From: Micromonospora rosaria
GTDB taxonomy: Bacteria; Actinomycetota; Actinomycetes; Mycobacteriales; Micromonosporaceae
Assembly (NCBI RefSeq): GCF_001567585.1
Contig: NZ_LRQV01000002.1
Coordinates: 1-64,000 of the forward strand
Direction of reading: 5' to 3'
Length of the DNA: 64,000 bases
Within the stretch, counting starts at the first letter, position 1. Each line of letters starts with the position of its first letter. Both the position numbers and the translations under genes were made by a program. Shown here piece after piece: positions 48,951 to 57,736 of the stretch. The notes beneath the pieces are model-generated. The model searched no databases, was not told the DNA's origin, and was given only the letters and a program-made list of their open reading frames with translations.

Positions 48951-49232
48951 CCTGACCTCCGATGTCCGCGCCAATGTTACGGCGGGCGTCCGACATGTTC
49001 TCGGAGTTTCGCGCGGGGCGAGTGGGACCAAGATCAAGGTGTGGAGACGCGGCCGGTCCGCCAGCGACCGCCATGTCGGCCGTCGCCCACGCTCGCCCAT
49101 GTTGCGGTCCACCTAGACTGCCGAACCTGGTCGCCCGCCTGCGTTACTGGGGGGGTTCTCGGGGGGCGACTCAGAACTCCATAGCGGAAGATCTATGCAT
49201 TGTCGAAATTCTTGCTGGTCAGAGCCTCGCAA

Positions 49233-49308
49233 TGGTGCCCCCGGCAGGATTCGAACCTGCGACACACGGTTTAGGAAACCGATGCTCTATCCCCTGAGCT
49301 ACGGGGGC
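49233..49308 (-). tRNA. tRNA-Arg (anticodon CCU)
   Basis: Minus strand begins GCCCCCGTAGCTCAG and ends in CGGGGGCACCA, so the acceptor stem pairs 7/7 and CCA is encoded. D-arm GCTCAGGGGATAGAGC, anticodon stem CGGTT/AACCG around TTCCTAA (anticodon CCT in DNA), T-arm GCAGGTTCGAATCCTGC. It decodes AGG. The anticodon position (49273-49275) is also the exact left boundary of a long direct repeat with 60477-60620. Confidence 0.97.
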
Positions 49309-49430
49309 GCGAGGGCCTAGTCTAGCGACCTGGGGGTTCACCTGGGGTGGCAGGGCGTGGCCCGCATTGACCCGGGGTCGCCCGCGTCGTCCGGGCGCTG
49401 TTCTTCCAGCCAGGACCACATCTCGAGCAC
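49273..49430. repeat. direct repeat, left copy: tRNA-Arg 5' half plus upstream DNA
   Basis: Starts at the anticodon AGGAAACCGATGCTCT and runs through the 5' half of the tRNA and ~120 bp beyond (GGCAGGGCGTGGCCCG ... CAGCCAGGACCACATC). It aligns with 60477-60620 in the same orientation, with two gaps and scattered differences. Confidence 0.85.
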
Positions 49431-49556
49431 ACGTACCCGGTTTTCGACCGGCGGTCGGCCGTGGTGAACCGTGTTGGTACCGGTTGGCCGGTGGTGGTCT
49501 CTGCTGGCGAGCACACGGCGCGCGCATCAGCGGAGATCAGATTTCAGGGGACGCGC

Positions 49557-49592
49557 CGGAGCGGCCCGTGCCTCTCGGCGCGGGCCGCTCCG
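49557..49592 (-). terminator. hairpin terminator of the alcohol dehydrogenase gene
   Basis: 12-bp perfect stem CGGAGCGGCCCG / CGGGCCGCTCCG with a 12-nt loop, about 65 nt past the stop at 49658. Confidence 0.65.
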
Positions 49593-49657
49593 TGGCCGTG
49601 CAGGCGTCGGTGCGGAAGAGCCAGAACTGGTGGTGGGAGTTGTCGGCGGCGGTGGTG

Positions 49658-50707
49658 TCAGTCCAGGTCGGCGAGGTCCAGCACGAAGCGGTAGCGGACG
49701 TCGCCGCGTTCGAGGCGGTCGAAGGCCTGCTGGATCTGGGCGGAGGGCAGCAGCTCGATGTCGGCGGTGATGTCGTGCTCAGCGGCGAAGGACAACAGTT
49801 CGGCCGTGTGCCTGGTGCCGCCGGTCCCCGATGAGCTGAGCTTCTTGCGGCCGGAGGTCAGCTCCATGAGGTTCACCGGAGTCTGCATGGGGAAGCCGAG
49901 CACGCTGAGAGTGCCGTTGAGAGTCAGCAGCCGCAGCAACGGCGACAGGTCGTGCGGGCCGGAGATGGTGTCCAGGATGAGGTCGAAGCTGCCGGCGGCC
50001 CGCGCGAGCTGGGCGTCGTCGGTGGTGGCGAGCAGATCGGTGGCGCCGAGCTTGCGGGCGTCGTCGGACTTGCCGGGGGTACGGCTCAGGACGGTCACCT
50101 CAGCGCCGAGCGCAGCGGCGAGCTTGACACCGAGATGGCCGAGGCCCCCGAGGCCGGCGACCGCCACCCGGCTGTCAGGGCCGATTCCCGCCTCGCGCAG
50201 CGGCTCCCACATGGTGATGCCGGCGCACATCAGCGGAGCCGCGCCGGCCGGGTCGAGGCCGTCGGGCAACGGGTACGCGAACTTCTCCCGCAGCACGTAC
50301 TCGCGGCTGTACGCCCCCTTGGTGATCGTGCCGTCGATCCGGTCGGGACTGCCGTACGTGCTGGTCGGGCCCGCGTGGCAGAAGTTTTCCTGGCCGACCT
50401 GGCACATGCGGCAGGCCCCGCATGAGTCGATGAGGGTGCCGACGGCGACCTGATCGCCGGGAGCGAAGCGGGTCACTGCGGCGCCGACGGCGGCGACCGT
50501 GCCGGTGAACTCGTGGCCGGGCACGATGCCGGCGGCATTCTTGTAGTGCGGCATCATGCCGCTGAGGAGGTGCAGGTCGCTGTGGCAGACGCCGCAGTAG
50601 TCGATGCGGACCGCGATGTCGTCGCTGCGCAGATCCCGCCGCTCGAACGCCGCCCGCTGCAGGGCGGCAGTACCGTCCACGCTCTGCCATCCGATGGTCG
50701 TCCGCAC
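49658..50707 (-). CDS. NAD(P)-dependent zinc alcohol dehydrogenase
   Basis: 349 residues, GTG 50707 preceded by GGAGGGGG. Catalytic zinc ligands in DYCGVCHSDLHLL and GHEFTG; structural zinc cysteines in DSCGACRMCQVGQENFCH; cofactor loop VAGLGGLGHLGVKLAAALGA. It belongs to the cinnamyl-alcohol/YahK-like group that reduces aldehydes with NADPH (SRTPGKSDDARKLGA). It is divergent from a tetR gene, with a shared operator and well-spaced promoters in the 95-nt gap, so it is likely induced by an aldehyde-like ligand. Confidence 0.93.
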   Translation of the reverse strand: MRTTIGWQSVDGTAALQRAAFERRDLRSDDIAVRIDYCGVCHSDLHLLSGMMPHYKNAAGIVPGHEFTGTVAAVGAAVTRFAPGDQVAVGTLIDSCGACRMCQVGQENFCHAGPTSTYGSPDRIDGTITKGAYSREYVLREKFAYPLPDGLDPAGAAPLMCAGITMWEPLREAGIGPDSRVAVAGLGGLGHLGVKLAAALGAEVTVLSRTPGKSDDARKLGATDLLATTDDAQLARAAGSFDLILDTISGPHDLSPLLRLLTLNGTLSVLGFPMQTPVNLMELTSGRKKLSSSGTGGTRHTAELLSFAAEHDITADIELLPSAQIQQAFDRLERGDVRYRFVLDLADLD

Positions 50708-50744
50708 GGGAACCCCCTCCAAACAAACTGTTCTGTCTTTTCTC

Positions 50745-50773
50745 AACGTAGACGGCTGGCGCGCCGAAAGCAA
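50745..50773 (-). promoter_or_regulatory. promoter of the alcohol dehydrogenase gene
   Basis: Minus-strand TTGCTT (50773-50768), 17-nt spacer, TACGTT (50750-50745). The -35 overlaps the TetR operator at 50772-50787. Confidence 0.55.
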
Positions 50774-50787
50774 CCGACTCGTCGGTT
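50772..50787. promoter_or_regulatory. TetR-type operator between adh and tetR
   Basis: AACCGACTCGTCGGTT, 7-bp perfect arms with a 2-bp centre. It touches the adh -35 on one side and ends 3 nt before the tetR -10 (TAGAGT), so one dimer could block both promoters. Confidence 0.65.
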
Positions 50788-50790
50788 AGT

Positions 50791-50796
50791 TAGAGT
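50791..50796 (+). promoter_or_regulatory. TAGAGT -10 box, leaderless start of tetR
   Basis: Six nt (GGTTCC) before ATG 50803; no ribosome site. Confidence 0.5.
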
Positions 50797-50802
50797 GGTT
50801 CC

Positions 50803-51399
50803 ATGTCCCCAGGTCCCGTAACCGCCAAGGGCGCAGCCACCAGTCGCCGCATCCTGGACGCCGCCGCCGCCGAGTTCGCCGAACGAGGCATCGCCGGAGC
50901 CCGGATCGACCGCATCACCGCAGCGGCGCGCACGAACAAGGCCCAGATGTACGGCTACTTCGGCAACAAGGACGGCCTGTTCGACGCCGTCATCGCCGAC
51001 CGCGCGCGTCAACTCATGGACGCGATCCCGTTCGACGCGGACGACCTGCCCGGATCGGCGGTGGCGATGTACGACGAGAACCTGCGCAACCCGCAGCTGG
51101 TCCGGCTGCTGACATGGCTGCGCCTGGAACGGCAGCCCACCGGCGGCCTGGGCCGGGCAGCCGACCACGAGCCGAAGCTGACGGCGATCGCCCGGGCACA
51201 GGCCGCCGGCAGAGTGCGGGCGGGCGACCCCTTCGACCTGTTCACCCTGGTCCTCAGCATGGCGTTCTCCTGGTCGGCGGCGAGCGTCGTCTACGCCGCG
51301 ACCGCCGACGAACCCGATGAGGACCACGACCGGCGGCGCACACTCCTGGCCGCATGCGTGCGCGGGGCGATCTCACCGACCACCACGCCGCAGGCCTGA
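50803..51399 (+). CDS. TetR family regulator
   Basis: 198 residues. N-terminal TetR helix-turn-helix: TSRRILDAAAAEFAERGIAG, then RIDRITAAARTNKAQMYGYF and GNKDGLFDAVI. The C-terminal ligand domain is the TetR_C 'AefR-like' type (LRNPQLVRLLTWLRLERQPT). It is divergent from the alcohol dehydrogenase with a shared palindrome, so it most likely represses both. A hairpin terminates it at 51423-51449. Confidence 0.92.
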   Translation: MSPGPVTAKGAATSRRILDAAAAEFAERGIAGARIDRITAAARTNKAQMYGYFGNKDGLFDAVIADRARQLMDAIPFDADDLPGSAVAMYDENLRNPQLVRLLTWLRLERQPTGGLGRAADHEPKLTAIARAQAAGRVRAGDPFDLFTLVLSMAFSWSAASVVYAATADEPDEDHDRRRTLLAACVRGAISPTTTPQA

Positions 51400-51422
51400 C
51401 TGTCGACCGCGATCACGGACCG

Positions 51423-51449
51423 GGGAGTGTGTCATCTCGACACACTCCC
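51423..51449 (+). terminator. hairpin terminator after tetR
   Basis: 11-bp perfect stem GGGAGTGTGTC / GACACACTCCC with ATCTC loop, 24 nt past the stop. Confidence 0.7.
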
Positions 51450-51611
51450 GGGGATGGTGCTCGGCACTGTCGCCGCGTCGCCGGTGCTCCTGTTCGTAGC
51501 GATAGCCGCTGGCCTGTGGTCGCCGTCATGCGAGTCAGCATGACCGGCGCCTCCGGGTAGAGGCCGCGTCCGGCCACCGCGCACGCCGGCGTCGCCGGAT
51601 GCGGGTGATCG

Positions 51612-52787
51612 TCAGGGTTTGAGGACGACCTTCTCGCAGTGGTCCTGCTTGTTCTTGAAGATGTCGAAGCCGCGTTCGGCCTCGTCGAGCGGCAGGGTGT
51701 GGGTGATGACCCGGGTCGGGTCGATCTCGCCGCGCTCGATGCGCTGCAGCAGCGGCTTCATGTAACGCTGCACGTGGCATTGCCCGGTACGCAGGGTCAG
51801 CGCCCGGTTCATCCACGCGCCGGCGGGAAACTTGTCGAGGAAGCCGCCGTACGCGCCGATCACCGACACGATGCCACCGCTGCGGCACGACAGGATCGCC
51901 TGCCGCAGCGCGTGGGGGCGCTCGGTTTCCAGGCGTACCGCCTGCTTGACCCGGTCGTAGGCGTGGACGTGCGCGGCACCGTGGGTCGCCTCCATGCCCA
52001 CCGCGTCGATGCACTTGTCCGGTCCCCGCCCGCCGGTCATCTCCAGCAGGCGGGACCGCACGTCGACCTCGTCGAAGTTGATCGTCGTGTGGCCCGCCCG
52101 TTCCGCCATCTGCAGCCGGTACGGCTCCTTGTCGATGGCGATGACCTTCGCGGCGCCGAGCACCCGGGCGCTGTCCATGGCGAACTGCCCGACCGGGCCC
52201 GCGCCCCACACCGCCACCACGTCGGTGGACTGGATGTCACACAGGTCGGCACCCATGAAGCCGGTTGGCAGGATGTCTGAGAGGAACAGCACCTGCTCGT
52301 CGGTCAGGTCGGACTCGATCTTCAACGGACCGACGTCGGCGAACGGCACCCGCGCGTACTGCGCCTGACCGCCGGCGAAGCCGCCCGTCAGATGCGAGTA
52401 GCCGAAGATCCCGGCGACCGGGTGACCGAACATCTTCTCCGCGATCCCGGCGTTGGGGTTGGAGTTCTCGCAGCAGGAGTACAGCTCGGCGGCGCAGGCG
52501 CCGCACGCGCCGCAGGCGATGGGGAACGGCACGACGACCCGGTCGCCGACCCGTAGCTTGTCCGCGGGCACTCCCGATCCGACCTCGATCACCTCGCCCA
52601 TGAACTCGTGGCCCATGATGTCGCCGTTCTGCATCGTGGGGACATATCCGTCCACCAGATGCAGGTCCGAGCCACAGATCGCGGTGGAGGTGATCTTTAC
52701 GATCGCATCGCGCTTGTTCAGGATCTTCGGGTCCGGTACGTCACGGACCTTGACCTTGTTGCGGCCCGCCCAGGTGTTCGCCCTCAC
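51612..52787 (-). CDS. zinc-dependent dehydrogenase, glutathione-independent formaldehyde dehydrogenase-like
   Basis: 391 residues. [20 protein letters not shown] holds the catalytic zinc Cys, [12 protein letters not shown] the Glu, and [20 protein letters not shown] the structural zinc cysteines. The Rossmann loop is [20 protein letters not shown]. The insert [20 protein letters not shown] and the end [15 protein letters not shown] are typical of the FDH-like group found widely in soil Actinobacteria. It probably oxidises or dismutates aldehydes with tightly bound NAD. GTG 52787 has GGGAG 7 nt upstream and overlaps the stop of the SRPBCC gene (GTGA). Confidence 0.92.
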   Translation of the reverse strand: MRANTWAGRNKVKVRDVPDPKILNKRDAIVKITSTAICGSDLHLVDGYVPTMQNGDIMGHEFMGEVIEVGSGVPADKLRVGDRVVVPFPIACGACGACAAELYSCCENSNPNAGIAEKMFGHPVAGIFGYSHLTGGFAGGQAQYARVPFADVGPLKIESDLTDEQVLFLSDILPTGFMGADLCDIQSTDVVAVWGAGPVGQFAMDSARVLGAAKVIAIDKEPYRLQMAERAGHTTINFDEVDVRSRLLEMTGGRGPDKCIDAVGMEATHGAAHVHAYDRVKQAVRLETERPHALRQAILSCRSGGIVSVIGAYGGFLDKFPAGAWMNRALTLRTGQCHVQRYMKPLLQRIERGEIDPTRVITHTLPLDEAERGFDIFKNKQDHCEKVVLKP

Positions 52788-53782
52788 GCGTCCGCTCCCT
52801 TCGCGAGCTCGGAATCCGACAGCGGTTGCGCCGGACGCTGCGGGAACTCCTTGCGGGCCCGCTTGCCCCACGGGGCGCCCTCGGAGCGGAGCACCTCGCC
52901 GGTCTCCAGCACCTGCTTGAGCCGGCGCAGATCGTCGTCGAGCTGCTGGTGCGGTTCCTCGCCGAAGTACTTGGCCACCGCCTTGCCGACCGCTCCACCC
53001 GGAATGTCATAGGTCAGCAGGACGTGTACCTCGGTGCTCACGCCGTCGGGGGCGGGCACGAACCGGACCGTACCGGCGTTCGGCACGTCGGGGTTCCCGG
53101 TCGACCGCCACGCGATCTTCTCGCCGGCCACCTCGTCGACGATCTCCGCGTCCCACTCGACGCTCTTACCGAACGGAGCGCTGGCCGACCAATGGCTCGT
53201 ACGGCCACCGGTGGACCGGACCTCCTCCAGGTGAGCCATGAACGTCGGAAGATTGCCCAGATCGCGCCAGAACGCGTAGACCTCCTGCGAGGGCTTACGA
53301 ACGGTCGTCGTGGCTGTCAGCTCCATGGGTCCTCCTCCGCGTGCGCCCCGTACCGCCGGCCCGGGGCCGACCGCCCTCGCCCGGGTGGCTTGCACGGCGG
53401 TCAGTAGGTCCAGCACCGTGATCCCGACGACGGCGCCGGTGACACCGAGGAGCCGCCGCCGACGGTGCCCGCAGCGGTGGGCGATGGCTATTCCGAGCGA
53501 CGTCAGGTCCATCGCGTCACCCACGACCCGCGTCCACGCCCAGACGCCCTTCCGCCGGCTCGTCAGGAGCCCGGCCGCGTGTACCAGCTCCCGCGCCCCG
53601 ACCAGCGGAACCACCGCCCGAGACGTCGCGGAGTCGTCCACGCCGCTGATCCGGCGCACCGCCTCCGGCGCCGCCAGCTGTGCCACGCCCAGACCGAGAC
53701 TCATCCAGCCGAGCCCGCGCCCCCGCCGCTGCACCTCCGCCTGCCTCGCGTTTGCTGACTCTCGGACTGCCAGTCCAGTCAC
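52784..53782 (-). CDS. membrane protein with C-terminal SRPBCC domain
   Basis: 332 residues, GTG 53782 with GGAGG 6 nt upstream. The first ~150 residues hold a membrane part ([60 protein letters not shown]). A linker with a mid-frame ATG leads to a complete polyketide-cyclase/SRPBCC domain ([74 protein letters not shown]). The C-terminus is a helical tail. I believe this two-part layout is a recognised actinobacterial family. It is coupled by a 4-nt overlap to the formaldehyde-dehydrogenase-like gene, a pairing that suggests a shared stress role. Confidence 0.85.
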   Translation of the reverse strand: MTGLAVRESANARQAEVQRRGRGLGWMSLGLGVAQLAAPEAVRRISGVDDSATSRAVVPLVGARELVHAAGLLTSRRKGVWAWTRVVGDAMDLTSLGIAIAHRCGHRRRRLLGVTGAVVGITVLDLLTAVQATRARAVGPGPAVRGARGGGPMELTATTTVRKPSQEVYAFWRDLGNLPTFMAHLEEVRSTGGRTSHWSASAPFGKSVEWDAEIVDEVAGEKIAWRSTGNPDVPNAGTVRFVPAPDGVSTEVHVLLTYDIPGGAVGKAVAKYFGEEPHQQLDDDLRRLKQVLETGEVLRSEGAPWGKRARKEFPQRPAQPLSDSELAKGADA

Positions 53783-53850
53783 AGGTAGCCTCCGTATCCG
53801 ATCGCACCCGGCCGAGCCTCCCGCTCCGCGGCGAACCGGGCGGCGAACTA

Positions 53851-54612
53851 TGGAGCCGGCATACCCGCCGCAGACCACCTGAACCTCGCCAATCGACTGC
53901 TGGCGGAGACCGCACTACGGGCCCGGGGCGGCTCAGCGGGCGTCGGAGAGGACTCATCGTCACTGCGACCGGCCGGCGCCCCCGGCGGACCAGGAGCTGA
54001 CCTGCTCGCGCCGAGATGCGTGGGGCCGCCGGTTACGGCATGGTCGGCGAGTTGTTCGGCCGCGCCAACCGGGCCCTGATCGACCCGCTGCTGGCGCTCG
54101 CCGAACGGGAACGGCCCGACCTGATCGTCTACGAGTCGCTGACCGAGGCCGGCGCCGTCGTCGCCGGCCGCCTGGGGATCGCGTCGACCCTGCAGGAGAC
54201 GTCGCTGTGGCCGGCCGCCGAGCTGTTCCGGGCGGTGACGGGCAGTCTGGCCTTCGCCGGGCTCGACGTCCCAGCGCCCGCCCTGACCATCACCACGACA
54301 CCGCCCAGCCTGCACGGCATCCCGGCGGCGGACGGGCTCAGCATGCGGCCGGTCCCCTTTTCCGGTGGCGGTGCCGTCCCCGACTGGCTCCGGACCGCCG
54401 GTGACCGGCCCCGGGTCCTGTCAGCCGCAGTACCCTCGCCGGCCCGAACGAAGGCGATCCCGGTCCTGCCGTCATCGCCGCGGCTACCGAGGTGGACGCC
54501 GAGTTCGTCTGACCGGCGACGCGATGCGGACCGCGGCCCAGCAGGTCGCTGCGCAGATCGCTGCCATGCCGGCGCCGGCCACGGTGGTGCCCGCGCTGGA
54601 GAAGCATCGTTG
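53851..54612 (+). pseudogene. degraded glycosyltransferase (GT1, nucleotide-sugar type)
   Basis: Pieces of one GT1 glycosyltransferase (EryCIII/UGT-like) in changing frames. YGAGIPAADHLNLANRLLAE is followed after a frame change by YGMVGELFGRANRALIDPLL and RPDLIVYESLTEAGAVVAGR, then SLHGIPAADGLSMRPVPFSG and PDWLRTAGDRPRVL. Another shift brings STLAGPNEGDPGPAVIAAAT, and a further one LTGDAMRTAAQQVAAQIAAM with PAPATVV. The N-terminal acceptor lobe is cut at its start, and the C-terminal donor-binding motif (HHGG) is gone. No intact version is nearby, so it is dead. Confidence 0.75.
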
Positions 54613-54628
54613 ATGGAACAACGGCGCT

Positions 54629-54724
54629 TGGTCTGCACTCGCATTCGCGGCCAGGCCGGGACGCACGCGGTGGATCGTGGAACAGACCTACGGCACGCTG
54701 ATGCTGCACCGCCGGCCGGTTACG
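54629..54724 (+). pseudogene. transposase remnant (IS5-like C-terminus)
   Basis: Reads ARPGRTRWIVEQTYGTLMLH, then RRPV, matching the conserved end of IS5-family DDE transposases (RRWVVERTxxWLxxxRRL, with the catalytic Glu). Only ~30 codons remain, directly after the dead glycosyltransferase. No inverted repeats were found. Confidence 0.5.
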
Positions 54725-55307
54725 GCTCTTGCGGGGGGTCGGCCGGGCGGCTGCTGGCGTTGTACGAGTTCTTGGCGGCGACCACGGCCGCCTGGACGTG
54801 CTCGGGGGCGACGCCGTGGACGTTGAGCGGCGGGTGCAGCCGCCGGACAAGTTCGGCCTCGATGGTCGTCGGCTCCGCGTCCTCCGCCCAGGTCAGGCGC
54901 AGATGCGCGGACATCCACGCCGTCAGCCGCGTCTCGTCCTCAGGGACCAGGACCACACGATCGGTCCAGGTCGTCCGGTATCCCTCGGACACGAGAAGTC
55001 CGGCCAGGGTACGGCGCAGCGTCGAGCTGCCCGAACGCCTCAGATGGTTCCGCAGGATCCGGCCCCGCAGGCTGGTGGCCCGTCCGAGATACAGCAGCCG
55101 TAGCGAGGGGTCGTTGTCGTTCGGCGGCCCAGGGAGGTCGGGAAGGACCGAAGGATCAGCCCACCAGGCGTAGACACCGCTGCCCCGGCTGAGCCGCTTC
55201 ACGGCGACCTCGAGTCCGACCGGCACGCCGGAGAGCAGCCGCAGGGCCTCTTCGACCCGGGCTCCGTCGGAGGGGACATCGTCGGGTCGTTTCTCGGCAG
55301 TGCTCAT
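54720..55307 (-). CDS. GIY-YIG nuclease family protein
   Basis: 195 residues from ATG 55307. A GIY-YIG-like core: SRGSGVYAWWADPSV, LLYLGRATSLRGRILRNHL with the Arg, and the distal Glu within PTTIEAELVRRLHPPLNVHG. That distribution (GVY...YLG...R...E...PLN) is that of small stand-alone GIY-YIG domains with unknown target. A ~30-residue N-terminal extension and a C-terminal Ala-rich helix surround it. Upstream frame extension is not needed. It lies among pseudogenes in the accessory region. Confidence 0.82.
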   Translation of the reverse strand: MSTAEKRPDDVPSDGARVEEALRLLSGVPVGLEVAVKRLSRGSGVYAWWADPSVLPDLPGPPNDNDPSLRLLYLGRATSLRGRILRNHLRRSGSSTLRRTLAGLLVSEGYRTTWTDRVVLVPEDETRLTAWMSAHLRLTWAEDAEPTTIEAELVRRLHPPLNVHGVAPEHVQAAVVAAKNSYNASSRPADPPQEP

Positions 55308-55765
55308 CGGGGACCATCCTAGGCGGCGTCCCCCGGGCCGGATCGTGGCCCGGGGAGCGCGGACGCCGGGTGCTCCACGCACGATGCGGCAGCGCCGCGA
55401 ACGGCGGCCACGGATACCGGCAGACCGATCAGCAGGCCGTGCACCGTCGGCGGCATGAGCGCTCCCGTTGAGGTGAAGCCAGCTCGGGAAGCCAGCCGAG
55501 CCGCCGCCCGGCTGGTCGGGCCCTGGTGTCGCTCAGCTTTCGGCGCGGCCCGGTAGCAAGGCGTGGGTCTGCTGAGTGCTGAGCGCGGGGACGGGAAGCG
55601 TCGAGGTGCATCCCGGTCGCCGGCCGGGTGTGAAGAGGTACGACGAGCGGGATCACCAGGACCGGGGCGGGGACGGGGCCGTCGCCTGGCGAGCCGGTCG
55701 GCTCATCGCCTGCCGACGACCTCGCACGAGGGGCGTGCTGGCCAGTCCTGTCGCCGCAGCCGACG
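55308..55765. other. gap without recognisable gene
   Basis: About 460 bp. Open frames on both strands overlap each other and have no recognisable domain or ribosome site. It may be a remnant of lost accessory genes. Confidence 0.45.
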
Positions 55766-56062
55766 CTACTGCTGCTTGTTCTGCCGGAGGGCTTCCTCGA
55801 GTTGGTCCTCCAGAATGATGATCCGGCAGGCGGCCTCCAGGGCGGTGCCCTGGTCAACCATCTCCCGGGCCCGGGCGGCCAGGCGAAGCTGGTAGCGGGA
55901 GTAGCGGCGGTGCCCGCCGCCAGAACGGTGCGGGTTGATCAGTTTCGCCTCGTCCAGACGACGCAGGAAGTCCTGCGTCGTGCCGAGCATCTCCGCGGCC
56001 TGGCCGATGGTGTAGGCCGGGTAGTTCTCATCGCCGAACATGTCATCGGGGTTTTGCCCCAT
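55766..56062 (-). CDS. MerR-like DNA-binding protein (BldC-type size)
   Basis: 98 residues, ATG 56062 preceded by GGAGGTGAA, an excellent ribosome site. Winged-helix MerR domain: YTIGQAAEMLGTTQDFLRRL, DEAKLINPHRSGGGHRRYSR, YQLRLAARAREMVDQGTALE. A C-terminal helix follows (IIILEDQLEEALRQ) that could dimerise. No metal or drug domain. It resembles the small actinobacterial regulators with a MerR head only. A strong hairpin lies in its leader. Confidence 0.88.
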   Translation of the reverse strand: MGQNPDDMFGDENYPAYTIGQAAEMLGTTQDFLRRLDEAKLINPHRSGGGHRRYSRYQLRLAARAREMVDQGTALEAACRIIILEDQLEEALRQNKQQ

Positions 56063-56078
56063 TTCACCTCCACGTCGA

Positions 56079-56106
56079 GGGCCCCGGCGCTTACGCGCCG
56101 GGGCCC
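56079..56106. terminator. strong hairpin in the leader of the MerR-like gene
   Basis: 12-bp perfect stem GGGCCCCGGCGC / GCGCCGGGGCCC around TTAC, ending 5 nt before the ribosome site of the minus-strand gene. It could be a terminator of whatever lies upstream or an attenuator-like leader element. Confidence 0.6.
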
Positions 56107-56672
56107 AGGGTTACGGGTCAGAACACCTGCCGACAGAGACGTCGGCTTGTCGTATCCGCACCAGCCGCCGTTGACGGCTTCGGGTGCGAGGATCGCATAA
56201 GCGTGACCGGAGACCACCTCTCGTTCGATGGAAACTGCGGTGTCCGCCCGGCCTGACATGACGGCCGACGGCGGGCGATCCAACGGTGTACGGCCCTCCC
56301 TTTCCTCTGCTACTTCTTTCCCTTGCTGTCGTACGGTCCACCGGCACCGGAGCCCACGCGACTTCATGGCCCCGACACGTACGGCGGACATCAGGTGGAG
56401 CCCCACAAGAGCCTTGGCTCCACCTGCGCCCCGGCGTGTGTCACGCCGGGTCTGACGTGCTCCTACTGCCTGTCGGGAGGGAACGGTGAAGCTTGTCCCT
56501 CTCCTCGCCACCCGTCGTGACCTCACGGCCGGACGGCCCGTCTGCGTCGTGACGGATCTTTCCTCTCAACTCGAAGAAGAGTATGCCACACCGCAGAAGA
56601 TGTCTAGTCCCACCGACCCAGATTTCCTGTCCTCCGGTCATCAGGACTCCTCGGCCAGTGGCCGCTGGTGGG

Positions 56673-56774
56673 GCCGACCCGCGTGATGGTGTAGCCGAGG
56701 ACGCGGTCGTGGTGGTGCTGGTGGAGCCGACCGAAGGCGTCGGCGTCACCGCGCTGGGCACGGCACACAAGACC
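56673..56774 (-). pseudogene. remnant of an ECF sigma factor (region 2)
   Basis: Minus strand reads GLVCRAQRGDADAFGRLHQH, then HHDRVLGYTITRVG, matching the start of sigma-70 region 2 (xxAxxGDxxAFxxLYxxxxxxVxxYxxxRVG). The frame then becomes unrecognisable. No region 4 is nearby. Confidence 0.45.
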
Positions 56775-57088
56775 CCATTCCTGCGGGTTGTCCGGTCGGT
56801 CGCGAGCCCTTGGTGGCGGGCGGAGCCGACGGTGGCGTCGCGCCGGACGGGTACCCACGGCACGCGGAGAGCTGCCGAGATGATGAAGCCCTGCGCGCCG
56901 CAGCCGACCCGGACAACCGTCATTCCGGTGCAGGGGCAGCGATTCTTGCAACCGGGCTTGTCGTCAGCACACCCTCATTCCGCGACGACGACCTGACACC
57001 TGCCCTCGATTCGAATCAGCTCCACATCTGACCGTTCGGCAGGCTGCCGACATCCCGTCTCGGTCCCGGTCGGCGTCGCCGCGCGAAC

Positions 57089-57106
57089 TGAGTACCGCGC
57101 TACTCA
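57089..57106. promoter_or_regulatory. inverted repeat upstream of the secreted-protein gene
   Basis: TGAGTA-N6-TACTCA, perfect 6-bp arms. It lies ~22 nt upstream of a TAGCGT -10 (57128-57133), just above where the -35 would be, a typical activator position. Confidence 0.45.
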
Positions 57107-57187
57107 CGACACGTCACTGCGGCGTGGTTAGCGTCGGTTCAGGTGTTCAGCCCGGGCACCTTCGAATTCCCTCTGGAGGTTTCCATC

Positions 57188-57544
57188 ATGCAACGCTGGC
57201 GAATCGCCGCCCTGGCGGGTGTTCCCCTCGTACTGCTCGTCGGGTCGACGGTCGTTCTCAATCCGACCGCCGGCGCCGCCCCTCCGAACGCTCCCGTGGC
57301 GGCGGCGACCTCCACCTGCCACGCGCCCAGCAGCGAGAAGGTCCTCACCGTCGAGGAGGGGATCGCGCTGGTGAAGGAATGTTCGGCTGCGAAGACCACG
57401 GCAGCGCTGCAGTGGCGCTGGATGGGCAACTACGGCTCGGTCTACGACGTGACCGCCGTCGCGAACAGCGCCGGCGTCGGACCCGGCGCGCTCATCGCCA
57501 TCCCGAGCCCGTCGGGCCTGATCCCCGCCTTCATGTACTACTGA
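57188..57544 (+). CDS. small secreted protein (118 aa)
   Basis: ATG 57188 with GGAGG 8 nt upstream. Signal peptide MQRWRIAALAGVPLVLLVGS, then TVVLNPTAGAAPPNAP up to a likely AxA cleavage. The mature part is ~85 residues with two cysteines (STCHAPSSEK and LVKECSAAKT) that could form a disulfide, and a hydrophobic C-terminus GLIPAFMYY. No family recognised. An inverted repeat precedes its promoter and an LAL regulator gene follows on the same strand, so it may be an exported signal or effector. Translation of the frame from 57143 is not needed. Confidence 0.75.
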   Translation: MQRWRIAALAGVPLVLLVGSTVVLNPTAGAAPPNAPVAAATSTCHAPSSEKVLTVEEGIALVKECSAAKTTAALQWRWMGNYGSVYDVTAVANSAGVGPGALIAIPSPSGLIPAFMYY

Positions 57545-57736
57545 TCCACCGCCGCAGTTCGTGATCTGTGGAAATTCCGCGCTGACCGACGGGGATTCGA
57601 GGGGGCCCGCCGCATCCGTTGACCGTTCGCGTGAACTGATCGGAAGCGGCGGCCCTACCGGCGATGGCCGCCGTCGAGAGACGGACCGGCATCGGACAGT
57701 CGCCGGTTCGACTCATCGCATCGCCGTCAATGGCAT

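Larger units (their letters stand above)
56107..57187. other. 1.1-kb region with remnants, no intact gene
   Basis: Contains a sigma-factor remnant on the minus strand and the promoter zone of the secreted-protein gene. A minus-strand frame reading VVSGHAYAILAPEAVNGGWC has fair codon bias but runs through into the MerR-like gene in another frame without a stop. I do not call it a gene. Confidence 0.45.

Noticed and set aside
55939..56265. Minus-strand peptide MSGRADTAVSIEREVVSGHA... before the MerR-like gene
   Set aside because: No ribosome site, no stop before running deep into the MerR-like gene in another frame, no recognisable family.
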